From positions 372,001 through 436,000 of the forward strand of contig JBNKWZ010000021.1 of the NCBI GenBank assembly GCA_050300015.1: DNA of 64,000 nt. Reading direction: 5' to 3'. Source of the DNA: CAYZQH01 sp050300015. GTDB taxonomy: Bacteria > Pseudomonadota > Gammaproteobacteria > Pseudomonadales > Cellvibrionaceae. Position numbers and translations under genes: made by a program. Below are positions 25,002-34,060 of the stretch, piece by piece. The notes under the pieces are model-generated. The model had not been told where the DNA came from. It did not search any database and worked only from the letters and a program-made list of their open reading frames with translations. Each line of letters begins with the position of its first letter. Position 1 is the first letter of the stretch.

Positions 25002-26444
25002 GTGTCGGATAACCCAGAAACACCCAAACACGATCCAGATAAGCCTCAGATTCGATACTCCAATTTGTATGAATCTGAGGCTAAGATTTACACTCGAAAA
25101 ATTTCAGGTTTTTACCAAAAGTTCCGCCGTTATACCGGACTGCCCCTGATTTTGGGCTTTCTACTGTTGCCGTGGCTCGTGATTGATGGTCGACCCTCTG
25201 TGTTTTTTGATTTACCCACGCGCCAATTTCATGTGTTGTGGCTTACGTTTTGGCCACAAGATTTTATGCTGTTGGCTTGGTCGCTGATTATCGCGGCTTT
25301 TAGTTTATTTACCGTAACAGTGTTGTTGGGACGGGTGTGGTGCGGTTTTACTTGTCCGCAAACGGTATGGACCCTCATGTTTATATCGGTAGAGCACTTG
25401 TGCGAGGGCGATCGCAACAAACGCATCAAATTAGATCGGCAGCCATGGTCGGTCAATAAAGTGCTGCGCAAGGGTACTAAACATGGATTGTGGATACTGA
25501 TTGCCTTTATCACCGGGGCGACTTTTGTGGGGTATTTTTACCCCATTCGCGATCTTCTCATGGGTTTAATTCCTTTCCGAAATGATGCTGGCATGTTGCA
25601 AATTGGCGCACCAGCGCCGGCGGCATTTTGGACATTATTTTTTACTGGGATGACCTATTTGAACGCTGGGTGGATGCGCGAGCAGGTCTGCAAGTACATG
25701 TGTCCCTACGCGCGGTTTCAGTCGGTTATGTATGACTCTGAGACCTTGGCAGTGCATTATGATCCCAAACGCGGTGAGAAGCGGGGCCCTAGAAAACCCA
25801 CTGATGACTATAAGGCGCATGGCTTGGGAGACTGTATTGACTGCTCTTGGTGTGTGCAGGTATGCCCGGTGGATATTGATATTCGCAATGGTTTGCAATA
25901 TGAGTGTATTAATTGTGGTCTGTGTGTAGATGCCTGTAATGCAGTGATGAGCAAAATGTCTTATCCAAAAGGGTTGATTCGGTTTACCTCAGAACATGAA
26001 CTGCAAACGGGTAAGTTGAACTTTATTCGACCTCGGTTATTTGGGTACACCATTGCTGTCGCTGTGATGGTGAGCGTTTTTGGGTACACGATTTTCAGTC
26101 GTGATCCGGTGAGTTTGGATGTAATTCGTGATCGCGGTGTGCGTCTATATCGCCTTAGTGGCGATGAAGTTCAGAATGTTTATACCTTGAAGCTGAACAA
26201 TATGGATAATCGTCCACACACTTACGACATATCCGTTGAGGGCGAAGCGCCGTTTAAGATTAAAAATTTCCATCCAACCACGGTGGAGGCGGGCGAAGTA
26301 TTCAGTTTGCCCGTACGTGTGGTTGTACCCAAAGGGCAATTGAAACAGGAACGCAATACCCTCTATTTTACGGTTAAAGAAACTTCAGACCCATCCGTTC
26401 AAAGTACCGAAAAAAGCGTATTTATGGGGCCCATTAATAAATGA
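25002..26444 (+). CDS. ccoG: Cytochrome oxidase assembly protein CcoG (FixG), iron-sulfur
   Basis: Inner-membrane protein of 480 residues with two [4Fe-4S] ferredoxin motifs (CIDCSWCVQVCPVDI and CINCGLCVDACN) and an upstream GFTCPQTVW block in the membrane part. CcoG is implicated in copper reduction for cbb3 assembly. The C-terminal third is an Ig-like FixG_C domain (about 375-475). The GTG start at 25002 follows AGGGAG five bases upstream. Its stop overlaps the ccoH start by four bases. Confidence 0.95.
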   Translation: MSDNPETPKHDPDKPQIRYSNLYESEAKIYTRKISGFYQKFRRYTGLPLILGFLLLPWLVIDGRPSVFFDLPTRQFHVLWLTFWPQDFMLLAWSLIIAAFSLFTVTVLLGRVWCGFTCPQTVWTLMFISVEHLCEGDRNKRIKLDRQPWSVNKVLRKGTKHGLWILIAFITGATFVGYFYPIRDLLMGLIPFRNDAGMLQIGAPAPAAFWTLFFTGMTYLNAGWMREQVCKYMCPYARFQSVMYDSETLAVHYDPKRGEKRGPRKPTDDYKAHGLGDCIDCSWCVQVCPVDIDIRNGLQYECINCGLCVDACNAVMSKMSYPKGLIRFTSEHELQTGKLNFIRPRLFGYTIAVAVMVSVFGYTIFSRDPVSLDVIRDRGVRLYRLSGDEVQNVYTLKLNNMDNRPHTYDISVEGEAPFKIKNFHPTTVEAGEVFSLPVRVVVPKGQLKQERNTLYFTVKETSDPSVQSTEKSVFMGPINK

Positions 26445-26971
26445 TGTTGCAACCACCCGCGTATAAAGAAATTTGGTTTTGGGTCGTATTCTCTCCGTTA
26501 TTAGTGATTGCGGGTGTTTGTGCGGTCATGTTGCGCTTTGCGTGGGTGGGTGCCGACGACCGCGTGTACGACGACTACTATAAAGTAGGTCGAATGATCA
26601 ATAATAGCTTTTTGGCAGAAGAAACTGCAAAACGTCTAGGGGTGAGCGGAACCTTGTCATTCGAACTCAGCCGTCAGGCCGTGGTGGTGAATGTTGCCAG
26701 TGAGGCACCGACGGATACATTGCAAGTGACCCTATCTCATCCTGCGAAGGCCGCCAACGACCAAACCTGGGCCTTGGCCAAAGTCGGCCCCAATACTTTC
26801 TTGGCACCGTTTAGTCAGCTGCCTGAAGGGCACTATTATATTTTACTAGAAGGTAATTTAAACACGAGCTCTCATTGGAGGGTCTCTGCAGAAATGGATT
26901 TCAACCAGCACAGTGCGGTTGATTTCGGCGTATTACAAGAAGATGGACTGCTTTTAAACCCCAAGCAATAG
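26441..26971 (+). CDS. ccoH: cbb3 oxidase assembly protein CcoH (FixH)
   Basis: A 176-residue FixH-type protein with one N-terminal transmembrane helix (about 10-32) and a periplasmic domain carrying the YDDYYKVGRMINN motif typical of the family. It is needed for stable assembly of the cbb3 oxidase with CcoI. The start overlaps the ccoG stop as ATGA and the gene ends nine bases before ccoI. Confidence 0.92.
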   Translation: MMLQPPAYKEIWFWVVFSPLLVIAGVCAVMLRFAWVGADDRVYDDYYKVGRMINNSFLAEETAKRLGVSGTLSFELSRQAVVVNVASEAPTDTLQVTLSHPAKAANDQTWALAKVGPNTFLAPFSQLPEGHYYILLEGNLNTSSHWRVSAEMDFNQHSAVDFGVLQEDGLLLNPKQ

Positions 26972-26980
26972 TGTCAGATA

Positions 26981-29356
26981 ATGCCTGCAGAGACTGCCGC
27001 GTCATGTTTTCATTGTGGGTTGCCCGCCCCCGCCAATATTCGATATCCAATCTTAGGTGAACCCAGAGTCTTTTGCTGTTACGGATGCCAAGCCGTTGCG
27101 CAAACCATTCATGCTGAAGGGTTGGGGCATTTTTACCAATTTCGTGAAGCAGCAAGTAGCAAAGCTGATGCCACTGCAGAAGACTATACTGCATTTGATC
27201 TTGCAGACGTTCAGCGCGATTTCGTTTTCCCTCAAGGCACACTCCAAAAGGCTCATTTGTTTTTGCCTGACATTCGCTGTGCGGCCTGTGTTTGGTTGAT
27301 TGAAAAAACTTTAGAACCCCTCGCCGGAGTGCAGGAGGTCAAGGTCAACGCTTCAAACCAAAATATGAGTGTGGTGTTTGACCCTTCCATTCTTTTGCTC
27401 AGTGAGCTGTTGTCTCGCTTGAGCTGTATTGGTTATCCACCTCAACCGCTGTTGGCGCAATCCCAACAGGCCCAATGGCAGCACCAAAACAAAGACGATT
27501 TGTTGCGTTTGGGCGTAGCGGGTATTGGCATGATGCAGGCAGGGATGGTAGCCGTTGCATTGCACGCGGGAGAGATACAGGGTATTGAGTGGCAGTGGCA
27601 ACAATTGTTGCGCTGGGTCAGTTTACTGCTGACCATTCCGATCATTTTATACAGCGCCAAACCCTTTTTTCGCAACGCTTTACGTGCCTTAAGTGTTGGT
27701 CAGTTGAACATGGATGTGCCCGTATCCTTGGCCTTGAGTTTGGCTTTTTTGGCCAGTGCCTATGCCACTGTTAGCGCTCAGGGGCATGTGTATTTTGATT
27801 CGGTTGCCATGTTTACTTTCTTTTTGTTACTGGGGCGCTACTTAGAAAAGCGTGCGCGGTACCAAAATTTTAATGCGCGTATCAAACGCTTTAATACCCT
27901 ACCCATGGTGGCAACACGTCTATCCGGTGATACGCGAGAGACGCTATCGCTTAGGCAAGTTTCGGTGGGGGATACCCTCTGGGTGCCGCCAGGCGCAGTG
28001 GTGCCGTGTGATGGTTGGCTGTGCAATGGTAGCGGTGAAGTGGATGAAGCCCTGCTTACGGGAGAATCATCCACAGTGTTAAAAGCACCGGGTGATTTTT
28101 TAATGGCGGGCACCACCAATGGCAGTACTGCCATTACTTTGAGTGTTTCTGCTGTGGGGCAGGAGACTCAACTGGCTCAGATTGAGCGCATGATGGATGA
28201 TGCGCAACTACAACGCCCCAAGCTTGTGACTTTGACCGATCGGATGGCGTCGAAATTTGTGGCTGTGGTACTTATTGTGGCTTGTCTAGTGGGCTGTGTT
28301 TGGTTGTGGGTTGCACCCCAAAAGGCCCTTTGGGTGGTGATATCCGTATTGGTTGTGACCTGCCCTTGTGCCTTGAGCTTGGCGACACCTGCAGCATTGA
28401 CTGCGGCCATCAATCGCCTGCGCTCGCTTGGCCTCTTAGTGACGGGAGATAAGGCATTGGAGGCCATTCATTCCGTAGATACCGTTGTCTTCGATAAGAC
28501 GGGAACCCTAACTGAGGGGTGTTTACAGCTTGACGAAGTCATCGTGCTGGGTAATTTTGATTCCAATTCTGTGGTCGAAATTGCAGCGTCATTAGAGCGG
28601 CATGTGGCACACCCTATTGCCAAAGCCTTTGATTCGGTTCACTGCCGTCAACTAGCAGACAATGTTATCAGTGAAGTAGGTGCTGGCGTAGAGGGGTGGA
28701 TTAAGGGGCAAGTGTATCGGTTTGGCAAACCAGCGTTTGCCTTCCCGGCGGCGACGCCTGACTATCCTGGTGTAGGCCTTTGGTTATTGTTGGCCAGTGA
28801 CAGTGCGCCAATGGCTTGGTTTAAACTGTCAGATCGCATTCGTGAGGGAGCGTTGGACACTGTGCGTAGGCTGCAACAAAAAGGATTGCACTGCCTGGTG
28901 ATGAGTGGTGACCGACAAGAAAATGTAGATGCGTTGCTTGACGGTGTGACCGGTGTGGTAGGGTACGGTGCGTTGCTTCCACAGGACAAATTAACTCAGG
29001 TAGCCGAGCTTCAGCGGCAAGGCCGGCACTTGTTGATGGTGGGCGATGGCATTAACGATGCCCCAGTACTCGCGATGGCGGACACCTCCATCGCTATGGG
29101 TTCTGCAACCGAGTTTGCTCAAAATAAAGCCGACTGCATATTGTTAAAAAACGAGCTGTCAGGTGTATTAAGCTTGTTTCAAGTGGGGGCTCGCGTGCGG
29201 GCAATTATCTTCCAAAACCTCGCTTGGGCAGTGGGGTACAATTTGACGGCACTGCCGCTCGCTGCGCTGGGGTGGATTCCACCCTGGGCAGCTGCGCTTG
29301 GTATGTCGGCCAGTTCACTCATCGTCGTGCTGAATGCTCTGCGATTGTCTCGCTAA
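26981..29356 (+). CDS. ccoI: Copper-transporting P1B-type ATPase CcoI (FixI)
   Basis: Copper exporter that supplies the cbb3 oxidase; 791 residues. An N-terminal Cys-rich metal-binding segment (CCYGC at 32-36) is followed by an HMA domain with CAAC at 100-103. The membrane translocation motif is TCPCALS, the phosphorylation motif DKTGTLTEG and the ATP-binding hinge GDGINDAPVLA. The FixI-type double N-terminal Cys motif separates it from CopA. It lies between ccoH and ccoS. Confidence 0.96.
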   Translation: MPAETAASCFHCGLPAPANIRYPILGEPRVFCCYGCQAVAQTIHAEGLGHFYQFREAASSKADATAEDYTAFDLADVQRDFVFPQGTLQKAHLFLPDIRCAACVWLIEKTLEPLAGVQEVKVNASNQNMSVVFDPSILLLSELLSRLSCIGYPPQPLLAQSQQAQWQHQNKDDLLRLGVAGIGMMQAGMVAVALHAGEIQGIEWQWQQLLRWVSLLLTIPIILYSAKPFFRNALRALSVGQLNMDVPVSLALSLAFLASAYATVSAQGHVYFDSVAMFTFFLLLGRYLEKRARYQNFNARIKRFNTLPMVATRLSGDTRETLSLRQVSVGDTLWVPPGAVVPCDGWLCNGSGEVDEALLTGESSTVLKAPGDFLMAGTTNGSTAITLSVSAVGQETQLAQIERMMDDAQLQRPKLVTLTDRMASKFVAVVLIVACLVGCVWLWVAPQKALWVVISVLVVTCPCALSLATPAALTAAINRLRSLGLLVTGDKALEAIHSVDTVVFDKTGTLTEGCLQLDEVIVLGNFDSNSVVEIAASLERHVAHPIAKAFDSVHCRQLADNVISEVGAGVEGWIKGQVYRFGKPAFAFPAATPDYPGVGLWLLLASDSAPMAWFKLSDRIREGALDTVRRLQQKGLHCLVMSGDRQENVDALLDGVTGVVGYGALLPQDKLTQVAELQRQGRHLLMVGDGINDAPVLAMADTSIAMGSATEFAQNKADCILLKNELSGVLSLFQVGARVRAIIFQNLAWAVGYNLTALPLAALGWIPPWAAALGMSASSLIVVLNALRLSR

Positions 29357-29401
29357 TTCGCTATAGTGCGCTTCAGCCTGAAATAATTTTGAGTCATTAA
29401 T

Positions 29402-29590
29402 ATGGCAAGTCTCTACCTGTTGATTCCGATCGCTTTGGTGTTTGTGGTTGTCGCCATTAAACTTTTTTTTTGGGCGGTAAAGTCTGGGCAGTATGATGAC
29501 CTGGATACTGAGGGCAAGCGGATTCTATTTGATGAACCTGCCTCGCGAGAAACTCACGCCGATAAACCAAGGAGCAAAAGCGATTCATGA
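29402..29590 (+). CDS. ccoS: cbb3 oxidase maturation protein CcoS
   Basis: Small 62-residue membrane protein with one helix (about 3-25) followed by the CcoS hallmark WAVKSGQYDDLDTEGKRIL. CcoS is required for cofactor insertion into CcoN. Its stop overlaps the start of the following DsbD_2/TauE-type gene by four bases (ATGA), so the two are translationally coupled. Confidence 0.94.
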   Translation: MASLYLLIPIALVFVVVAIKLFFWAVKSGQYDDLDTEGKRILFDEPASRETHADKPRSKSDS

Positions 29591-30300
29591 TTACCACGCT
29601 ATTGGCGGCTTTTGGTATGGGATTGATGGGCGCAGGGCATTGTTTGGGCATGTGCGGTGGTATCGTCGGAGGCCTTAGCGCGGGAGGGCAAAAGGTTCGA
29701 CCTTTGTGGCTAGGCTGCTACCATCTCGGTCGCGTCTCCAGTTATACCCTTATGGGTTTTCTCGCCGCAGGCGCGGTATCATTGGCACCGACCTCAGGTT
29801 GGCCTGTGGCGCGTACACTTGCTGGCGTAGTGATGATTTTTATGGGCCTTTATGTGGCGAACCTTGGGCGCACAATTCTACTACTTGAGCGCGTGGGTCA
29901 ACACGTGTGGCGGTGGATTCAACCCATGGCCGGTAAGTGGTTGCCCATTCAAAACGCTCGAGGTGCGTGGGTGGTGGGCCTGTTCTGGGGGTGGTTGCCG
30001 TGTGGTTTGGTTTATGCTGCGCTGGCTTACGCCTCGGGTTTGGGGCAACCTGTGACTGGTGGGTTGGCCATGTTGGCGTTCGGCCTGGGAACGTTACCTG
30101 CGTTGTTGATGGCCAGTTTTGCCATTAGGTCCCTAGGGAAGCGGTTGAACAGACCATGGCTTAAAGGTGCTCTCGGCTTATCGTACATGGCGTTTGGTGC
30201 TTGGACCATCTGGGTGGCTTGGGCACACAGTCACCACAATCACCAAGACCACAGCCAAATGTCCACCCTGCATTCCGCGGAACATCACCATGTCCATTAG
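29587..30300 (+). CDS. DsbD_2/TauE-SafE type membrane protein of the cco cluster, His-rich tail
   Basis: Polytopic inner-membrane protein of 237 residues with about six helices. The N-terminal GHCLGMCGG cysteine pair is typical of the DsbD_2 family (often labelled 'sulfite exporter TauE/SafE') found after ccoS in Pseudomonas and relatives. The C-terminus is a His-rich hydrophilic tail holding eleven histidines in its last 26 residues, a plausible metal-binding segment. Position and coupling to ccoS suggest a role in copper handling or haem/thiol chemistry of cbb3 assembly rather than sulfite export. The usual hemN and anr neighbours are not downstream. Confidence 0.85.
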   Translation: MITTLLAAFGMGLMGAGHCLGMCGGIVGGLSAGGQKVRPLWLGCYHLGRVSSYTLMGFLAAGAVSLAPTSGWPVARTLAGVVMIFMGLYVANLGRTILLLERVGQHVWRWIQPMAGKWLPIQNARGAWVVGLFWGWLPCGLVYAALAYASGLGQPVTGGLAMLAFGLGTLPALLMASFAIRSLGKRLNRPWLKGALGLSYMAFGAWTIWVAWAHSHHNHQDHSQMSTLHSAEHHHVH

Positions 30301-30728
30301 CCAACAAAACCCCAAGGCCTGCGTTATGGTGTGATGGCCTACCCTCTAAGCGTTGGTCATTTGGAGCGAACTTTGGCTTTTTGTCAAAAGTTTGAGGGTT
30401 GAAGGTATCGCGGCGACAAGGTCTTCATCAAGGTCGTTTCATGCTTACTTTTGTGGTGGTTGGCGTCGCCGCGCATCATGCGGTGTTGAGGTTGAACTAT
30501 AATTGGGGGCGATTTGAGTAACGGCTATGGGTCTATAGCTATGGCCGGTGGTTATGAGCGTTGATGATGCAGTATTGCGCTTTTTTGCGCGCATTGAACG
30601 AGCCGACGGTCAAGCCACGCTGGCCCGAACTGATGTACCAGCTGCCACACTGGTACTCTCGGAAGATTCTAACGGCTATATATTAAATAATTGAGCGCCT
30701 AACCGAAGCCATTGGCTTCACTGAATGA
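30301..30728 (+). other. Intergenic region between the cco cluster and mgtE
   Basis: These 428 bases hold one short open frame (30554-30694) and a possible -10 element TATAAT at 30498-30503 without a convincing -35. Nothing else is recognised. The cco cluster transcript probably ends here, but I see no clear terminator. Confidence 0.35.
30554..30694 (+). CDS. Possible small protein, 46 residues, unknown
   Basis: ATG at 30554 opens 46 codons (MSVDDAVLRFFARIERADG...) ending at TGA 30692-30694, 34 bases before mgtE. GGTGG about four bases upstream could serve as a weak ribosome site, and a TATAAT lies about 50 bases further up. The composition is protein-like and soluble, with no transmembrane helix. 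It may be a real leader or small protein or a chance frame; no family is recognised. Confidence 0.3.
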   Translation: MSVDDAVLRFFARIERADGQATLARTDVPAATLVLSEDSNGYILNN

Positions 30729-32096
30729 ATGGGTCGTATGCAATCCAATAACGTTGAAACAACACCTTCTCAGGCCGTTGCTGAAATCGTCAACCATATT
30801 GACGGCGAGGGAGATGCTGCGCGTTCGTTTACGGAGATATTTCAAACCTTGGAGGCAGAGGATTTGGCTCTGGGCTTGGAAGCGCTGCCGCTCGAAAAAC
30901 GCTTGGTGGTGTTCGACCAAATTCCGCAAGACGAAAAAATTGACGTACTGGTTGCCATGCGGGGAGAGGCCCGCCTTCTACTGTTGGCCAATTTGCCACA
31001 TGAGGCGTTGCCAGAGTTGTTTCACGAACTCGACGCTGAGGACTTGGTGGAGCTGGCTGAAACGGTACCGGAATCGGTGGTGGATTTGGCGCTCAGTCGC
31101 ATGGATACCAAGCAACGCGCTTTTTATGAGAAAGCCCAGGAGTATGGAGAGCAAAGTGTCGGTCGCTGGGTGAATCACGATGTGCTTGTGGTACCCCAAA
31201 ACACCCGTGTGACTGAGGCCTTGCGATTACTTCGACGTGAAACGGCACCTTATACCGAAGTGTTGTATTTGCTTGACCGGACAGGGCGTTGGGCGGGTTG
31301 TGTCAAAGTGAACAAACTGATTGCCGCACAATCCCATCAAACGGTGTCAGAGGTTAAGGAAGAGGATTACCCAGCATTGATTGCCACCATGGATATGTAT
31401 GAAGCAGCAGAGGAAGTGGAGCGATCGGGTTATACGGCTTTGCCAGTGATTGGCGAAGACGGGGTATTTTTGGGCCGTATTGATGTGGGGGTGGCCATGG
31501 AGCTGCTGCGTGAAAATGCAGAGTTTCAAATCATGGCCACTGCGGGTTTGGATGAGGACGCGGACCTTTTTGCGCCGGTTAAACGCAGTGCGCAAACCCG
31601 CGCTGTATGGCTGGGACTTAACCTGTTAACGGCTTTTCTGGCCTCTTGGTTTATTGGACTTTTTGAGGCCACCATTCAAGAGGTGGTGGCCTTGGCTGTG
31701 CTCATGCCTGTGGTGGCTTCCATGGGAGGTATTGCCGGCAGCCAGACGTTAACTTTGATTGTACGTGGTTTGGCACTCAGACAAATATCGGCGGTGAACT
31801 TCATGCCGCTATTGGTGAAAGAAGTGCGAGTGGGCGCGCTGAATGGTGTACTTTGGGCTATTGTGATTGGCTTGATTGCCTATGCTTGGTTCGACAGCGT
31901 GTTGCTCGGGTTTGTCATCGCCTGTGCGATTGTTGTCAATATTGTTTCTGCAGCGGTTTCCGGCGTTTTAATTCCCGTGGTATTGGATAAATTAGAGATT
32001 GACCCCGCGCTCTCGGGGTCGGTCATTCTTACAACGGTGACGGATGTTGTTGGCTTTGTGGCTTTTCTAGGACTTGGGTCACTGATTCTACTTTAA
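30729..32096 (+). CDS. mgtE: Magnesium transporter MgtE
   Basis: Homodimeric magnesium channel of 455 residues. The N-domain of helical repeats (about 15-135) contains the LPHEALPELFHELDAEDLVELAE stretch, a CBS-domain pair follows (about 137-260), and a five-helix membrane domain (about 285-455) has PVVASMGGIAGSQTLTLIVRGL, the conserved pore region. Cytosolic magnesium binding between the N and CBS domains gates the pore. The start is either 30729 or the ATG at 30738; neither has a strong ribosome site. It converges on nth. Confidence 0.94.
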   Translation: MGRMQSNNVETTPSQAVAEIVNHIDGEGDAARSFTEIFQTLEAEDLALGLEALPLEKRLVVFDQIPQDEKIDVLVAMRGEARLLLLANLPHEALPELFHELDAEDLVELAETVPESVVDLALSRMDTKQRAFYEKAQEYGEQSVGRWVNHDVLVVPQNTRVTEALRLLRRETAPYTEVLYLLDRTGRWAGCVKVNKLIAAQSHQTVSEVKEEDYPALIATMDMYEAAEEVERSGYTALPVIGEDGVFLGRIDVGVAMELLRENAEFQIMATAGLDEDADLFAPVKRSAQTRAVWLGLNLLTAFLASWFIGLFEATIQEVVALAVLMPVVASMGGIAGSQTLTLIVRGLALRQISAVNFMPLLVKEVRVGALNGVLWAIVIGLIAYAWFDSVLLGFVIACAIVVNIVSAAVSGVLIPVVLDKLEIDPALSGSVILTTVTDVVGFVAFLGLGSLILL

Positions 32097-32134
32097 CAAT
32101 GCTCAACTAAAAACCTCAGCGTTAAATGTCCCCC

Positions 32135-32797
32135 TTAGGCTTTAAGGGTCCGTTTTGGTTTTTTGCGGTTGGGGTAGCAAGCTTTACAAATGATGCAACG
32201 TGTACCGTCGCAGCCCCTAGCGGAACAATGCTCCCGCCCGTAATAGATGATCTGTAAGTGTAAGTCGTTCCATCGCGCCTCTGGAAACAATCTTTTCAAA
32301 TCTTTCTCTGTCTGTGCAACATTCTTGCCGCTGGTTAAGCCCCAGCGTTGCGCAAGGCGGTGTATGTGAGTATCTACTGGGAAAGCTGGCACACCAAAGG
32401 CCTGTGCCATCACCACGCTGGCTGTTTTGTGTCCCACGCCAGGGAGTGCCTCCAGGGCCTCAAAACTTGCCGGCACGGCACCGCCGTGGTGCTCGGTAAT
32501 GATCTCCGATAATTTTTGGATGGCCTTGGATTTCTGTGGTGAAAGGCCGCAGGGTCGAATCACCTCGCGTATGGCTTCCACCGATTGCAGTCGCATTTGT
32601 TCCGGCGTATCGGCCAGCGTCCACAGCTGTGGTGTGACCAAGTTTACGCGCGCATCGGTACACTGGGCTGACAATAACACCGCCACCAGCAACGTATAGG
32701 CGTCCTTATGGTGTAAAGGTATGGGCGGGTTGGGGTAGAGCTTTTGTAGGGTATGTGCAACCAGCTGCACACGCTCAGATTTGTTGGGTGTCGACAT
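32135..32797 (-). CDS. nth: Endonuclease III with an atypical iron-sulfur loop
   Basis: DNA glycosylase/AP lyase of base-excision repair removing oxidised pyrimidines; 220 residues. The helix-hairpin-helix LPGVGHKTA contains catalytic K124 and the catalytic Asp is D142 (PVDTHIHRL). The C-terminal cluster loop reads C191-x9-C201-x2-C204-x2-C207 with an extra C196, instead of the usual C-x6-C-x2-C-x5-C, and includes the ARGCDG segment. From memory this resembles the loop of Bacteroidetes/Chlamydiae-type Nth. I start at 32797 (MSTPNKSERV); the open frame reaches back to 32887 but that part overlaps dapC and is not conserved. Confidence 0.9.
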   Translation of the reverse strand: MSTPNKSERVQLVAHTLQKLYPNPPIPLHHKDAYTLLVAVLLSAQCTDARVNLVTPQLWTLADTPEQMRLQSVEAIREVIRPCGLSPQKSKAIQKLSEIITEHHGGAVPASFEALEALPGVGHKTASVVMAQAFGVPAFPVDTHIHRLAQRWGLTSGKNVAQTEKDLKRLFPEARWNDLHLQIIYYGREHCSARGCDGTRCIICKACYPNRKKPKRTLKA

Positions 32798-32835
32798 GGA
32801 ATCAAACTCTTTGCAAAAGGCCAGTGATCTGAACT

Positions 32836-34035
32836 TTAACAGTGATCCACAACAAATTGCCGAATCCGTCTGGCCGCTTGTTCGCATTCTTCCACCGTTG
32901 CCACCAGGGCCATGCGCACGTGATGTTTGCCTGGGTTGACACCGGCATCGGTGCGCGCCAGAAACTGGCCCGGCAATACCGTTACATTTTGGGTGGCGTA
33001 GAGCTGCTTGGCAAACTCACAGTCGTCAATCGGAGTTTTCGCCCAATAGTAAAATCCGGCTTGTGGTTTTGTAAGCGGCAATACGTCCCCCAGTATCGAT
33101 TCAAATTGTTCGAACTTAGTTCGGTACAGGGCACGATTTTCAATCACGTGGGTTTCATCCTGCCAGGCGCTGATACTGGCCAATTGTGTCGGTACTGGTA
33201 GGGCGCAGCCCTCGTAGGTTCTGTAGTGCAAATAGCGCTTGAGGACAGTGGCATCTCCCGCCACAAACCCTGAGCGCAGCCCAGGCAAGTTAGAGCGTTT
33301 GGATAAACTGTGGAACACCACACACCGAGCAAAGTCATGGCGCCCCATATCTGCGCAGGCTTGCAGTAATCCAGGCGGTGGTGCGTCTTCATCAAAATAC
33401 AGTTCGGAGTAGCATTCATCACTGGCAATGATAAAGTTGTATTGATCCGCCAAGGTGATGAGTTTTTGGTAGGTGGGCACGTCCATCACCGAACCGGTGG
33501 GGTTCCCCGGCGAGCAAACAAACAACAGTTCGCAACCCTCCCAAACGTGGGTTGGCACACTGTCGAAATCGGGCGTGTAACCATTGGTTTCAAGGCAATT
33601 CAAAAATACGGGTTTGGCTCCGGCTAGTACTGCGGCACCTTCGTAAATTTGATAAAAAGGATTCGGCATCACCACCTTTGCAGCAGGGCTCGCATTCACA
33701 CACGCTTGCGCAAAGGAAAACAGTGCCTCTCGTGTGCCTGCCACGGGCAGTACGTGGTGCTCGGCTGTGAGGGCACCCGGCTTCAGTTGAAAACGGAGCG
33801 TAGCCCATGTGGCGATGGCTTCACGTAAGGCGGGCAAACCTTTCGTCAATGGGTACGAGGCCAGTTGTCCCAGAGATTCAGAAAGGGTTTTTAATACAAA
33901 GCTTGGCGGCGGGTGTTTGGGTTCACCGATGGATAAAGCAATGGGCGAAAGCGAGGCTGCGGGCCTTACCTCCGCTTTTAACGCAGCCAACTTTTCAAAA
34001 GGGTAGGGCTGAAGCAGTTCTAGGTGGCGATTCAT
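32836..34035 (-). CDS. dapC: Succinyldiaminopimelate transaminase
   Basis: PLP-dependent class I/II aminotransferase of lysine and peptidoglycan diaminopimelate biosynthesis, 399 residues. The PLP lysine is K246 in FHSLSKRSNLPGLRSGF, preceded by CSPGNPTG and the DECYSELYFDE block typical of DapC. The start at 34035 gives the canonical MNRHLELLQPYPFEKL N-terminus; the frame continues upstream to 34176 into glnD without support. It lies directly after glnD on the same strand, as in Pseudomonas. Confidence 0.94.
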   Translation of the reverse strand: MNRHLELLQPYPFEKLAALKAEVRPAASLSPIALSIGEPKHPPPSFVLKTLSESLGQLASYPLTKGLPALREAIATWATLRFQLKPGALTAEHHVLPVAGTREALFSFAQACVNASPAAKVVMPNPFYQIYEGAAVLAGAKPVFLNCLETNGYTPDFDSVPTHVWEGCELLFVCSPGNPTGSVMDVPTYQKLITLADQYNFIIASDECYSELYFDEDAPPPGLLQACADMGRHDFARCVVFHSLSKRSNLPGLRSGFVAGDATVLKRYLHYRTYEGCALPVPTQLASISAWQDETHVIENRALYRTKFEQFESILGDVLPLTKPQAGFYYWAKTPIDDCEFAKQLYATQNVTVLPGQFLARTDAGVNPGKHHVRMALVATVEECEQAARRIRQFVVDHC

Positions 34036-34060
34036 GCGAGATGGTGTTCCGTTGGTGAAT

